A DNA stretch of 64,000 bases, from NCBI GenBank assembly GCA_947095585.1, contig OX352761.1, positions 140,026,277 through 140,090,276 of the forward strand, written 5' to 3'. Below, one piece after another: positions 11,200 through 22,320 of this stretch. The notes beneath the pieces are model-generated. The model made no database searches. It saw only the letters and a list, made by a program, of their open reading frames with translations, and had not been told where the DNA came from. A program made the position numbers and the translations under genes. The stretch comes from Nephrocerus scutellatus (lineage: Eukaryota > Arthropoda > Insecta > Diptera > Pipunculidae). How positions within the stretch are numbered: the stretch's first letter is position 1; each line of letters begins with the position of its first letter.

Positions 11200-12070
11200 A
11201 TAAATGGTGGAAGAAGCAGTTGAAGTTCATGTTTAATGCAATGGTGAATTCTAAAATTTCAAGATAACACACTAACAGTAGTTTTATGAAACTATAACTG
11301 AATAGCTCAGAAAAGCATGCATTTAAATTGGTTTATAAGATTAGAAGAAGTCAAAGTGTAATTGGTGTTTGTGAAGTGGCTCAATTTTTAAAAAATAATG
11401 GGTAAAAAAATTGTTTGACTTTGTCAGAAAAGGCAAAAATAGATGTTAAGCATTCAGAATCATTGTCTAAGCGTGCTATCGCTTGCAAAATCAATTAAAG
11501 TAATCATCAAGAAAATGTTTCAACGGCCCTTACATCTTCCTAACTGAAAACGAAATATAGTCACACTAGCCTCCAATTCAACTGTTTCGACAGTTAAATC
11601 AGAGAAGCAGCTGGTGTAACTGCAAATAAATCTTCCGTTCGTCGTGTGATTCGTAGTGCCAAACCCCCCTCAATCAACTAAGGCTGAAGAAAAAACCGCA
11701 CTTAATGCTTCGCGAATGAAGTTACAATTACAAGTTTAATTTAGATGAACCAGATGGCTATAACTTTTACTTCCACGATGTAGGAAAAAAAGCAGCTCTT
11801 TCTATACCGCTATCATAGCAGAGAAGATGGCGTAATGGTTTGGGCTGTACCATCGACTTAGTGGTACAAGGCTCAAAAATGACAGCTACAAAGCGGTGTT
11901 GGAATAACCTTTTCCGAAAATCCACGATCACTTTGGACTACTTTAATGGATATGGCAACATGGCAACACTCCTATACACACTGTTCGCATTTTTAAATCG
12001 TTTGCTGCTACTGAAAATGTGTTTTTTTTTACCATTTCCACCATGGACATTTTTGAGGATATCTTGAAGA
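11200..12070 (+). mobile_element. Tc1-like DNA transposon relic (transposase pseudogene)
   Basis: Disconnected plus-strand frames match a Tc1-type transposase in order. They are: LSEKAKIDVKHSESLSKRAI at about 11420-11480 (DNA-binding helices), a REAAGVTANKSSVRRVIRS-like block near 11600-11660, FNLDEPDGYNFYFHDVGKK near 11735-11790 (around the first catalytic Asp), REDGVMVWA near 11820-11850, LVVQGSKMTATK near 11860-11890, and DYFNGYGN near 11935-11960. Several frameshifts and stops make it non-functional. Its ends were not found. Confidence 0.75.
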
Positions 12071-13100
12071 ATTTAAAAAATCAATTTTCATAAAAAGAAA
12101 CCAAAAACAAGTTTTTTTTCATTCGTTTGTAAGAGCTGCTTCTAATGGGAAAAAGTAATGTCATAATGTGAGTTGGCTTCTATTTTCTTAGAAATGCAAA
12201 AAATTAACAACAATAATTAAACGTTCTTTTGGGGTGGTTCGCGTGTTTTCAATCTCTATCTGTGCACAATGGCATTTGACGCTATTTGCAAAAACTATGG
12301 CACATTCTCATTGTGACATTACTTTTGCCCCACCTTGTTTTAACTACAAACTACTCTTACTTTTATTTTTATTACACGAATTAACGAATTACATTGCCTT
12401 TAACGTGTCTGCAAAAAAAAAATAATATTCCAAATTTAGCGAACTACTATGAATCATTCATTGACAATTCAAGTAGAGAGAAAAAATAATAAATAATAAC
12501 ATTTGTTTGTTAATGGTGAGTACTTGTGAGTTTGATAACATAGTTTTCCTTTGGATTAGGATTGATGCATATTCTGCGTCAACAGTATATGTATATAGTA
12601 AAATACGGTATAGCCCGGAAACGGTTAGGGGTTCCAGACAACCCTCCTCTGAAAGCCCTCATTGAGCAGACCTTGAAAACCGCCATCTTGTTTTGGGGAG
12701 ACGCCCGTTTTCTTCTCCACCACGCCCACAAATGTTGGCGTATATTCCGTTCCAGGTTATTTAGCCGAAATTGTTGATTCTGCCAAAATTTAACACATAA
12801 AAATTTAAAGAATTTTTTTTTTGTTATTAGCTGTTTGCCATTAGCAAGCAATTTCCACTCGACTTTACGTGCTTTTATTTATGGACAACAAACCAATTTT
12901 TATCCTATTTCACAACCAAACGAAATTTCCCACTATTAACAAGGAACAATTTGCCAATGCTCGCTCTCTATAAATTAAACGCGCGCTCTTACTTGCGTTT
13001 ATATAAATGTCAAAAATTTCACAAGCATCACTCGACATCACGACAGGGAAATTTGGCGAATCGAAGAAAAATCCTAGCAGCAGAGCAGCCATCGTTTTTT
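12071..13100. other. intergenic with an imperfect inverted repeat
   Basis: AT-rich DNA upstream of the C2orf42 homologue. A 25-nt imperfect inverted repeat has arms at about 12148-12172 and 12307-12331, which could be a transposon end or a small foldback element. Short ORFs near 12234, 12562 and 12951 look like chance. Confidence 0.45.
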
Positions 13101-13311
13101 GTTAAACAAAATACCGAAAACGAAAAGCACTAGAAACAAAATTTTCGCTCTCATACGAAACTCGGTAGTGGTCGAGAAATTCCCCGCCGAATTAGAAAAT
13201 CAAAACAAAAAAGAGAAATATACGGAGCAAAACAAAAAAGAAGAAAGTGAAAAAGCACAACGTGTAGCTATCTAATTATAATTACTATTTGAGATTATTT
13301 TTACCAAGTCA
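13101..13311 (+). promoter_or_regulatory. 5' leader of the C2orf42 homologue
   Basis: A/G-rich, AAC/AAG-rich sequence typical of fly 5' UTRs immediately precedes the ATG at 13312. No TATA box was identified. The transcription start could not be placed. Confidence 0.35.
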
Positions 13312-15843
13312 ATGTCATTCCGATACAATGGGGGAACAGCAGGTCTGTTTGGAAGTAAGTCCGGCAGTGGTTGCACCATTGGAAAACTCAATACTCACCA
13401 AAAGCGGCCCACATTGCGTGGTATGAAGCGCTGTCCAGCATGTGGACAAATGAATGGCAACCGTTCGATGGCCTGCCGTAATCTTAATTGTGCACTGCGA
13501 AAACAAGCCCTTGAACAAAAGAAAAAGAAATCTATCGACCCGATCCAGCTGATCTCATTCACGGAAACCAAGTTCTACTCGGTGCGTAGCAAGGAACGCG
13601 AGTTTGCCCCACGGAACTTTGTCCAGATCACCGATATCACACTAATCTCGGAAGAAACTAGCTCGATAGTCCGCCGCAATGCCATTTGCTATGTGGACAC
13701 GTGCAAGTATGATCCGAGTGATGTCAACATAAGTTGTAAGCATGTCAACGGCTGTTCCTCGTCGTCGAAGTTGGCAGAAGAGTTCGAAGTATCGCACGAT
13801 GTATTGTGGAATCTAACTATTGGTCTGGAGCAGAAGATGCGACTCTGGGAGATGTACAAGGAAGACGAAACAACTGTTCCGCCAGTGCAACGCATCAACA
13901 TATCGACATTCGTTGTCAAGTGCACGAAATCGCAAAGCTTTCCTGCCGGTCGACTGCACGTTACCGCATTGACCAATAAAGATCCATGCAAGAAGGGAAC
14001 TTACTCGTGCGCCTGCAAGAAACTGAAAATCGTTCTATCGCCCAATAATTCTGTCGTCGTAAAGGAGGAAATTTGCGACCATTTGCTGTTGGTCTTAGCG
14101 GGAGTGCTAAGCAAAATTGGTTCCGAAGAGCATTACTCTAATTTCACCAACGAATTGAAGGCCTTCTGGAAAAAGGAGCTAACTACAGGCTACGCACAAT
14201 CAATACAGGTGCAATTGGACCAAGATGTCTCATGGTCAGGCTTAAATGCATTCCCCCAAATCAATAACAACGCTGTCAAAAATGAGTGCTTGGATTCAGT
14301 GTCCGCTGTAATGGATGCGAATGCCGATGACGACATATTCATCTTCGATAACGACCTCCTGTCGAATGATGTGAGTAAAGTGATATTTTTTTGTTATTTC
14401 GTTTTGCTTTAATCTCTGCTTTAGGACCTCTCCGATTTCCCTGAAAACATGCTGAAGTCAGTCGTTGATCATAGTGATAGCAATAACCTTAATAGTGGTC
14501 TGCGGAATTTTTGCCATCAAGGAGATCCAAACTTGGTGTCCAGTTGTTTCAATATCGACGACTTTGATATGCCCTTCAAAAGTGGGACAAAGACTGCTGC
14601 TGATGCCATTGTAGGAATGGGTTACTACACCGATCCTGAAAATGATAGCAGTACACATCTAGAGCTCTCTGACTGTAATATTGAACTAATGGACCAATTC
14701 CAGTTGACTGATCAAATTGATTTGTGCAACAACGAAATTATTCTATCCGATTCGGATCTCTTTCAAGGAAACAGTATTATAATGCCTGATCTGGGAAGTG
14801 ATAGTCTGATTAATAACTGCATAGATTTGCCGACTGTGACAAATCTGCAACAAGAGCAGCAACACCAACAACAGCAGCAGCAGGTGGCTACCGATCAAAA
14901 AAAGGAATCCAACTACAACAGCAATACTTCGTTGCTGAAGAGTAATACGCAAGTTAATAAACCCGCACAAAGCACTCCACTTGCTGGAAATAAACCACTT
15001 GTCGTACAAAAGAAGCCCATTCTCACGGAAGTGAAGCCACCGTTTAGAAAAACTTTAAACTCTTTCGCACTAAAGATGAAAGATAAACTAAAACCTATTG
15101 ATCCGGGTCCTGCGCTCGGATATTCCGCATGGCTGGACTATGTCATCGAAACGATCAATATGAGTGTAGACTTCGAGGCAAAGGAACGGAACGTCTGTCA
15201 CACTTTCCACATCCACGAGGTGGGAACAGATTTAGTTTTTTGTTCCACTCGCTATTCGCAACTACATGTTTTCATTTTTTTTCCTTTCAGGAAGTCTTCT
15301 CGCACTTCAGCAAAAGCTTCAGCACGAGCGTTAAACGCCGAATGCCAACCAACACAAGCATGATGAAAAAAGGCAAATACAAGGGTCTGATCAAGTACAG
15401 TTGGGTTTTCCATACGCCCTCGACCATTCAACGGATTTTTACAACAAAGAATGTAAACTTTACACCATGACTGTGTTTACGGTTGTAGAAATAATTGTTG
15501 TACAATTTTCAGGTTTCAATAGAAATTGAGCGCAAGTTTGAGAGCAGTTGTGACGGTTACATCCCTTATGTGAGAAAAATTCGCGACTCTGTCGAGGCAA
15601 AGTACAAACGAATCTATCCAAAACTTTCCCTTTACATGGCGTACATTTGGTTCGATTGCAGTAATAATGTAAGATTTGTTTGTTTTTGAGATTTTGTTAA
15701 TTACAACGACGAGATGCATTTCTCTATTCCTGTAGGATCACAAGAACGGCTTCAAGATTGATTGGCTACCAAATGCATTTCCGAAGAGTCGCTTTGGCGT
15801 TCTGAATATCGAATTTTCGCTTGGTTTTAAAAAACCTTCCTAA
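13312..15843 (+). CDS. C2orf42 homologue, conserved protein of unknown function
   Basis: Five exons: 13312-14370, 14425-15219, 15291-15452, 15513-15668 and 15736-15843, all in phase 0, giving 759 aa. The N terminus has LRGMKRCPACGQMNGNRSMA followed by C-x4-C, a four-cysteine zinc-ribbon-like motif that opens the animal C2orf42 family. Later shared blocks include KFYSVRSKEREF, the C/H-rich region around CKHVNGC, CSCACKKLK-like cysteines, YSAWLDYVIETINMSVDFEA, FHTPSTIQRIF and the ending IDWLPNAFPKSRFGVLNIEF. A long acidic/Asn-rich insert with a polyglutamine run (codons around 14848-14883) in exon 2 makes it longer than the human protein (about 570 aa). Function is unknown in any animal as far as I know; a nuclear or nucleic-acid role is only a guess from the Cys motifs. 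Codon phase continuity across five exons argues for an intact gene. Confidence 0.85.
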
Positions 15844-16180
15844 ACCGGCGACTCCCATCCACTCCTCTCAGCTGCTTTGTACATTTATTGTATTTTTACT
15901 AATAATTTTAAGTTTTTATATTCGATTGTATTAGCGTTCAATAAGTAAACATTTTGTGATTAATAGTTTGTATGAAAGAAAGTATTTGCTTACTAGGAAA
16001 TGTTAAGAAGCATTCATTTTTAAATTAATTCTCAATATAATTAAATTATGTACAGAATGAAGTTCAATATATCAGATAAATTAAAAAATTAGAAATTTTC
16101 TAATAAAATCTGCCTAATTAGTACTAGTTTTTAGTATTTGATGCGTTTCTTAAAAACTGAAATGCACCGAACACCGATGA
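15844..16180. other. 3' flank of the C2orf42 homologue
   Basis: AT-rich probable 3' UTR with several possible polyadenylation signals, for example tcaataagtaaac at about 15938 and ctaataaaatc at about 16098. No other feature is seen. Confidence 0.45.
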
Positions 16181-17200
16181 CAAAAGAATTTGGAGAAGCC
16201 GCAGGACGAGATGAAATAGTCTAGGAACTGATTATGATGGAATAGAGATACAAACAACATTAACTGAAGTGTTTTAAAAGGCATGCGAATGAAGTAGGAC
16301 ATCAACAGACAAAAGAAAATCTGTTAATACCAATTCACAAGAAGGGCAGCAGCTACGATTGTTCCAACTACAGACAGATAATCTTATCATCTACAGTGTA
16401 ATATACCAAAATACTTGAAAAGAAGAAGACCTAGAGCAAAGCGGCGTTCAGACCTGGTCGACAAACACAAGACCAAATCTTTATAATAAGAGCCATCATA
16501 GAAAAATGGATTACTAAGCGTTCGTAGACGTAGACGTTCGTAGACGTTGACGTTCGTAGACGTAGACGTTCGTAGACTTAAAATAGCGTGTCAAGACAAC
16601 ATATATGGGTGGCACTAAAAACTTTATATGAAGAGCCATCATAGAAAAATGGATTACTAAGGGAAAAGACATTTCCCTAGCGTTCGTAAACTTAAAATAG
16701 CTAGCGTGTCAAGACAACATGTATGGGAGGCATTAAAAATTAAAAATGTCTCAGAGAGACTGATAAACGCCATTAAAAGGAAGAATACGTAAAGGACTAA
16801 AGCAAGGAGAATATTTTAGCACTCTACTGTTTATTTTATTCATGGATGAAATAGCAAAAACATATAAGAGGCAAATAGAAAAAAACCAAACGCCATATAC
16901 CTGCAATACGTATTATATGCAGACGATATTGTTACTCGTATCATAGCAATCACTTCGGACAGCCTACGACAAGCATTGGAGAAGTGGTCCAACAATCTGA
17001 AAAGAAAGGCAATGGTGGTAAATGTAACTAAGAGCAAAGTAATGTGGGTCTCTAAAGAGGAGATAGGTCGACAGAGAATCTGAATACAACATGTAACGGC
17101 AAAGAGTTAGAGAGAGTTGAATCCTACGAATAACCATTGTTAGCTGTAATGGAAAAATATACCAAGAAGTAATGAGCCAGACCAAAAAGAAACGGTGTCA
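16181..17200 (+). mobile_element. decayed non-LTR retrotransposon with RT (YADD)
   Basis: Broken plus-strand reverse transcriptase matches: LLIPIHKKGSSYDCSNYR near 16320-16375, AAFRPGRQTQDQIFIIRAII near 16440-16505, RKGLKQGEYFSTLLFILFMDEI near 16790-16850 and the catalytic LQYVLYADDIV near 16902-16935. SLRQALEKWSNNLKRKA follows. The family is RTE-like or a close relative. The coding frame is broken repeatedly. Between 16490 and 16745 a segment is duplicated and carries short gacgttcgta repeats. Confidence 0.7.
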
Positions 17201-17204
17201 GCGT

Positions 17205-17845
17205 ACTTTTTTTTATAATTCGCGCACGCTTAAAGGGGTTCGCAACCTTATATGCTTGGCAAAGCGTGGGCGTTAAGAAAAAGGAGGAGAAAAGATGTCT
17301 ATGAGCTTGCGTTTTGAATGCTTGATGTGGGAAGACAGACAGAGCTTGGCATTCGACATACCCGTTGTACGGCTGAAGAACGAATCCCTGAAATTAACTG
17401 TACGTCCGAAGATGGGCATGAGGGTAAACTGATGAGCATTTAGAGCGGTTGAATTCAAAGAGAGATGGCATGCAGCTGGCTATTTCTCTTGAGCACCGCC
17501 TGTGATAAAACAGTGACAAGCTAGAAACGTTCCCGCGGTGTTCAATCGAATCTATTGATTTCGCTATATTTTCGTCAGCGATAACTTTAATGGCGCGGTT
17601 TCGAACTCTATCTAGCTGATGCAAGGTAGTTTTAGGCGAACCAGACCAGGTATGGCAATTGTACTCAACTTTAGGGCGAATAAAAGCCTTGTAGATAGTA
17701 GCCAGAGCAGAGGAAGTGAAATATTTCTTGCTCCGGGCTAGAAAACCTACATTTCGCAGCATTTTTGGCGACGTTAAATATTTGGTCATTCGAGCGAAGC
17801 TTGTCGTTAACGCACATACCGAGAATTGCGAGGATTATGATTCCC
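17205..17845 (-). mobile_element. CR1/jockey-type retroelement, 3' end of RT plus 3' tail
   Basis: A minus-strand 5'-truncated copy. Recognisable blocks are FIRPKVEYNCHTWSGSPKTT, LHQLDRVRNRAIKVIADENI, SIDSIEHRGNVSSLSLFYH and RCSREIASCMPSLFEFNRS. A frameshifted NFRDSFFSRTTGM-type block follows. The element ends at a poly(A) tract (poly-T in this strand at about 17208) right after the family's 3' tail: ctaag-type start, aagggt...cgaacccctttaagcgtgcgcg, then ttataaaa. It is the same family as 31.3, 46.0, 59.7 and 63.1 kb. Confidence 0.8.
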
Positions 17846-18440
17846 TTAGACAACAGGAGACAACATTGGGATTTGGAAGGGTTAAATTCTACTCAATTGA
17901 TTTCTCTTCATTGTATTATGCTGTCTAAGTCAGAATTTAAAGTGGTTAACATAAAAATCGTGCTTGAAGAAAATCGAGTAAAATTTTGTAAAATATTTGT
18001 ATGGGAGCCCCCCGACCCCGAGGTCCAAGGGGCCTCAAATTATAGAAATAGAAAGTATTGTCAACGGAAATACACATGTGTTCAATAAAATCGGGCCTTG
18101 GGAAGTGGGTTAAAAATTGATCGCAAGATTCCATGATTCCATGACACACAAATCCACAAACAAACAAACCAACAAACCCACGGGCAAGTGAAGTTCATAT
18201 AGAGAATTTAAAAATAACGTTGACTTTGATCTGTTAGCCGAAGCTCATCACATATAGGAGTAAATATAAATGGGATCAGCTTTGGAATTCTTAGCCGCCG
18301 CCGAAATCGCTGTGGTTTGCGCGGGCCTTTTTTCACTTTGATCTAGTCTTTACGCAGCCGCTGCCGCTCTGATGTGCGCCCATCCAGCCGCCTAGCGGTC
18401 GTGTCAGTTTCGGCAATCGCCGCCGCCGCCGCTACACCGC
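17846..18440. repeat. mixed repeat-like DNA including a GC-rich block
   Basis: Non-coding. 17940-18185 has a G/C-rich island (gggagccccccgaccccgaggtcc) followed by caaacaaacaaaccaacaaaccc repeats, which looks like the end of an interspersed repeat. 18290-18445 is unusually GC-rich for this window, with gccgccgccgcc runs; it directly precedes the RTE fragment and may be part of it. Confidence 0.4.
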
Positions 18441-19270
18441 GCCGTTACACATACTGCAAAGACAAAGAGGGTAATCTGATCGTTGATCTCAAAGGCATCT
18501 AGAGCGATGGGAAAAACCCTTTCATGAGCTTATAAATTGCCAGCTAACTGAGGAATTTGAGGCCCCACCAATGACCGAAAACCATACTATTCTGCCACCG
18601 CCAGACATAGACAAAGTTATCAGAACGATAAATCAGCTCAAAGTGCAAGTATGGGAGGAAGAAGCTATGCCAGAAGACTGGCGAAGAGGCATCCTGTGCC
18701 CCATACATAAGAAGGCAGATATCACAAAATGCAGCAATTATCGTGGTATAACGTTCTTGAGTACCGCGTATAATATTTTCTCCTCTATCCTTCAAGACAG
18801 GATAGCCACATACGATAAAGTCATCATTGGTCCATACCAGTGTGGCTTCATCTCACGCAAATCAACAACTGATCAGATTTACACCCTATGGCAGGTGTTG
18901 GAAAAATAACGAGAGTTTCAAAACACACTACACCATCTTTTTATAGACTTTAAAGCCGCATAGCATAGCCAGAGTAGAACTTTATGTATAAAGCCATGAG
19001 AGAGTTCGGCATCCCAAATAAACTGACAAGACTATGTAGGTTGACCGTGACCAATGTTATAAGGCAAGTAAAAATATCCGGATCACTAGCAAGCCCATTC
19101 AACATCTATAACGGGCTCCGACAAGTGAATTGACTGGCCTGCGACCTCTTCAACTTGGCGTTGGCGAAAGTGATCCGAAACCGAGACTCTGACGTAACGG
19201 CGAGGGTAACCAGCCTCTATAAGTCCATTCAGCTATTGGCTTACGCAGACGTATGTTTAAAAACTACGAA
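18441..19270 (+). mobile_element. RTE-type non-LTR retrotransposon fragment
   Basis: Plus-strand reverse transcriptase with an internal deletion. YCKDKEGNLIVDLKGI (about 18458-18500) is followed by VQVWEEEAMPEDWRRGILCP, IHKKADITKCSNYRGITFLS, YNIFSSILQDRI, IIGPYQCGFISRKSTTDQIY (to about 18890), LHHLFIDFKAA, and later blocks near FNLALAKVIRN and LLAYAD. These are typical RTE-clade motifs. The open stretch 18571-18909 is followed by stops and frameshifts, so the copy is dead. Confidence 0.8.
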
Positions 19271-21240
19271 AATGACTTGGTTCAGCTTAACTATGTTATC
19301 TATAGTAACAAAAGACTTAGAAAAAAAACTTTGTTTTACAGCTTCAATTCAATTCGCACCAACAAAATTAAGTCTATATACGAGTACGATTATTGTCGTT
19401 GTTTGGGTTAAATGTTAAAAATTGAACTAACTAACTTTTTATGCAATATCAAGACTTAAATTATCAAAAACTAAAATCCGTTCCTGCGATTATACCATTT
19501 ATATTAATCAGTATACGAAGCGAATTCACAAAATTTGCAATCGCAAAGAAAAGCTATTTATTTTTTTCAGCAAAAACTAGAGGTTGGCCAACATTAGGCT
19601 TTACATTTAGAATGCTACATCAGAAATGCTCTTTTGCTCTAACTACTAAATTATGTTATGATCCTACAAGGAAATGGATTTGTTCTACGTCGTTGTTGCG
19701 CGGTTTTTTTTGTAAATCGATGAAAATCACTGCAAAAAATTTAGATTTACGTTCAAGTTTTTGATAACACAATTCCATTAATACATTAGTATGTAACATA
19801 AGTAGTTTCTGTTAAGAATGGGGTTCAAGGTGCCTACCTATAGCGTCATTTAAAGTCAAAAAGATTTCTTTCCGATTGAGCTTCCCGCCAACGCACAGTC
19901 AGCCATGTGTGTGCGTACTTTTTATCACTCAAACAAAAAACAAAAAAAACCTTTTTTTAATTATTTTTTAATGATTTTATTATTTTCTTATGCTTGCTTC
20001 GTTTTGTATATTTAAGTTTTTGTGTTGCTTGGTTTGTGTTGTTGTTGTTGTTGTTGTTTTGTTTATAATAATCGCATTATAATAATAATTTGTTACAATT
20101 TTCGTGTGATCCATATTTTCATTACATATTTCCTTATAACATAGTACAATAATAATAATTTCATTTGTTGTTGACCCTCACTGAACGACGGTCACTTCGT
20201 CTCTTCTCTTACTCTATTCCGTTTAATTTAGATATTTTTTGTGTTTGTTACTTTTTTTTGTAATAATTTTTAATCGATAGCATATATATATATATATATA
20301 GACTTTAGTTTATTCTAATTATAATAGTTGTATGTAATACTTTATATAATATTTGTATGACTTAAAATCATGTTCAGTGTTGTTCATGTCACATTGATAA
20401 TCACACACAAAATTGAATCTCACAATTGAATTTTCTTTTTGTTTTTCTTGTTGTTGTTGTTGTTGTTTTTGTATAGAAAGGGGCGACACAGTAGGAAAGG
20501 AAAATCGCCGATGACTTAGCACTATATGATGTACGTACGGATTTAGCAAAAAGTTTCCTTTTTGTTCGGTTTTTTTATTGGTTTTCTATCAATTAGATTT
20601 TTCTTGCTTAGCTTATAGACAGTTGGCTATTTTTTTGTGGTAATATTTTGTTTTGTTCTCTTGTTGTTGTCGATCTAAAACCAACCTTATTTTTACATTA
20701 TTTTGTATTTTACTTTTCTACTAAAATATTCGTTTTACCGTTTTCTTTATCTACAGTACATAATTTCTACAATTTTTGTTTCCTATTTTTAACGTAACTC
20801 TAATGTAATACTTCTTTGTTTCTTTTTTGCTTTATAGTTGGGTTGGGTTGGGTTGGGTTGGGTTGGGTTGAGAAGTAAATAAACTCCACATTAATCGTAA
20901 AAAAACTTATTTTCGAAATCATTGCTTATTGCAGAAGGACTTTTGTTAGTTTTCCTATGTGTTAGACACGTGTGTGTATGACTTAATAATTTATCTAAAA
21001 GCGAAACTCAGTGTGTCTGTATGTTCTTTATAGCGGGTGCGACATCTTTTGGTCCTTTTTTGACCTAGCGGTTACATCGCGCTCATGGCTATAATGTCAT
21101 CTGTCAAGTTACGTCTGATAAAAAAAAAACCTATTTCCAAAGTAGTGAGTCAGTTACCGAAACTTGCCGAAAAATGCCTACAAAATTCGATAGAAATGAA
21201 ACACCAACTGAATTAAGTTCTTTCGACTGGCATGTTAATA
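19271..21240. other. AT-rich, microsatellite-rich DNA downstream of Ptp99A
   Basis: No coding region is seen. Simple repeats are frequent: (TTG)n at about 20038-20060 and 20450-20470, (TA)n at 20282-20301 and a GGGTT array at 20837-20870. The T-rich plus strand corresponds to an A-rich minus transcript, so part of this could be distal 3' UTR of Ptp99A; the end of that transcript cannot be located. Confidence 0.4.
20837..20870. repeat. (GGGTT)n pentanucleotide microsatellite
   Basis: Six GGG runs separated by TT. The plus strand has enough G-tracts for an intramolecular G-quadruplex; the minus strand is the CCCAA complement. No gene overlaps it except possibly the Ptp99A 3' UTR. Confidence 0.95.
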
Positions 21241-21628
21241 GAAATTTTTTTACATTTTTTTATAATGTACATACGCTCAAGGGATTTGCACCCTTATAAT
21301 GCTTAGCACAGAGTTGGCGTAAGCAAATTAAGGAGAAGAACAGATGTTTATGCACATGTGTCTTAAATGACTGCATATATACACATGCGAAAATACAGTC
21401 GAGCAATTCATTCCACAAAAATATTTAACGGCGCTAATGGTAGACCCATGAGCTCGAGATGAGACACGGGTATTGCGATTAGGTTGGAGGATGGGCGGGA
21501 TGCATCTGAATAATTCTTATAAACACGGCTTGCGGACAAAATACACATCTTCTGCATCGCCGTCCAGCTCGTTCGATGAAAAATATTGCAGCTGTAGTTG
21601 AAAGTGTGCGTCAAAATTTTAGCACCTC
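21241..21628 (-). mobile_element. CR1/jockey-type retroelement 3' end, strongly decayed
   Basis: A poly-T tract and the family 3' tail in minus orientation (ttataatgtacatacgctcaagggatttgcacccttataatgcttagcac, about 21260-21310) are followed upstream by a degraded RT C terminus (TLTYNCNIFHRTSWTAMQKM at about 21600-21545). The tail matches the intact one at 63235-63285 well. Confidence 0.6.
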
Positions 21629-21629
21629 A

Positions 21630-22320
21630 ACCCGCCATCGTTCACAAGAACTAAAAATCAGCGCTAGGACGCTAATTGGTTCAAGAATTTAGGCAATTTA
21701 CCGTCCATCCACTGCGTTTTCGCTTCGCTGAATGGGTCAGTTATCAGTTCGAAAAAGATGAGCATTTTTACCAAAAGATTATCCTTCTAAGGAAGCTCGG
21801 CGGTTATGTGAACAAGCAAATTTGCCGTATTTGGAGCACAGAAAATCTACACGTGACAATTGAGAAGCCAATATACCGAAAACGAGTAATTGATTAGTGT
21901 GGAATCGTTATCGTTATCAGATCATTATCGTGCTATGTTAACTAACAGAATACTTGGCCGATATTTGGTTTCTACAAGAGCTGCCCACACAGCCAACGAA
22001 ACAATCGACGTTTTGCGCCCTATCTTCGAAAATCGTATTATCAGCGTAAATGAGATGGCCACTGGCCGCCTAGAGCCGTGATTTGAATCCGTTGGGCTAT
22101 TATTTGTGGGGAGTCGTAAAAGACAAATGTTATGCTAATCATCCAGACACAATTAAGGCTTTGAAAAACTCAATTGAAGTGACTATTGGAGAAATAGAGG
22201 CTCAAAAGATTGAAAATATACTGGAAAATTGGGTCGACAGAATGCAGATCCAGCCGTGGAAGTTATTTGAATGAAATAGTATTTCATCATTAATCGGAAG
22301 GTGTACCTTTTTTTTTTTAT
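21630..22320 (+). mobile_element. mariner/Tc1-superfamily transposase relic
   Basis: Broken plus-strand matches to the C-terminal half of an IS630/Tc1/mariner transposase: FRFAEWV, KLGGYVNKQICRIWSTENLH with VTIEKP (about 21790-21870), YLWGVVKDKCYANHPDTIKA and VTIGEIEAQKIENILENWVD (about 22095-22240). The nearest relative in the window is the more complete copy at 39.06-40.13 kb. Multiple stops; dead. Confidence 0.75.

Noticed and set aside
20837..20870. Interstitial telomere
   Set aside because: Diptera lack this telomere repeat and only six units are present next to other microsatellites; an ordinary microsatellite is simpler.
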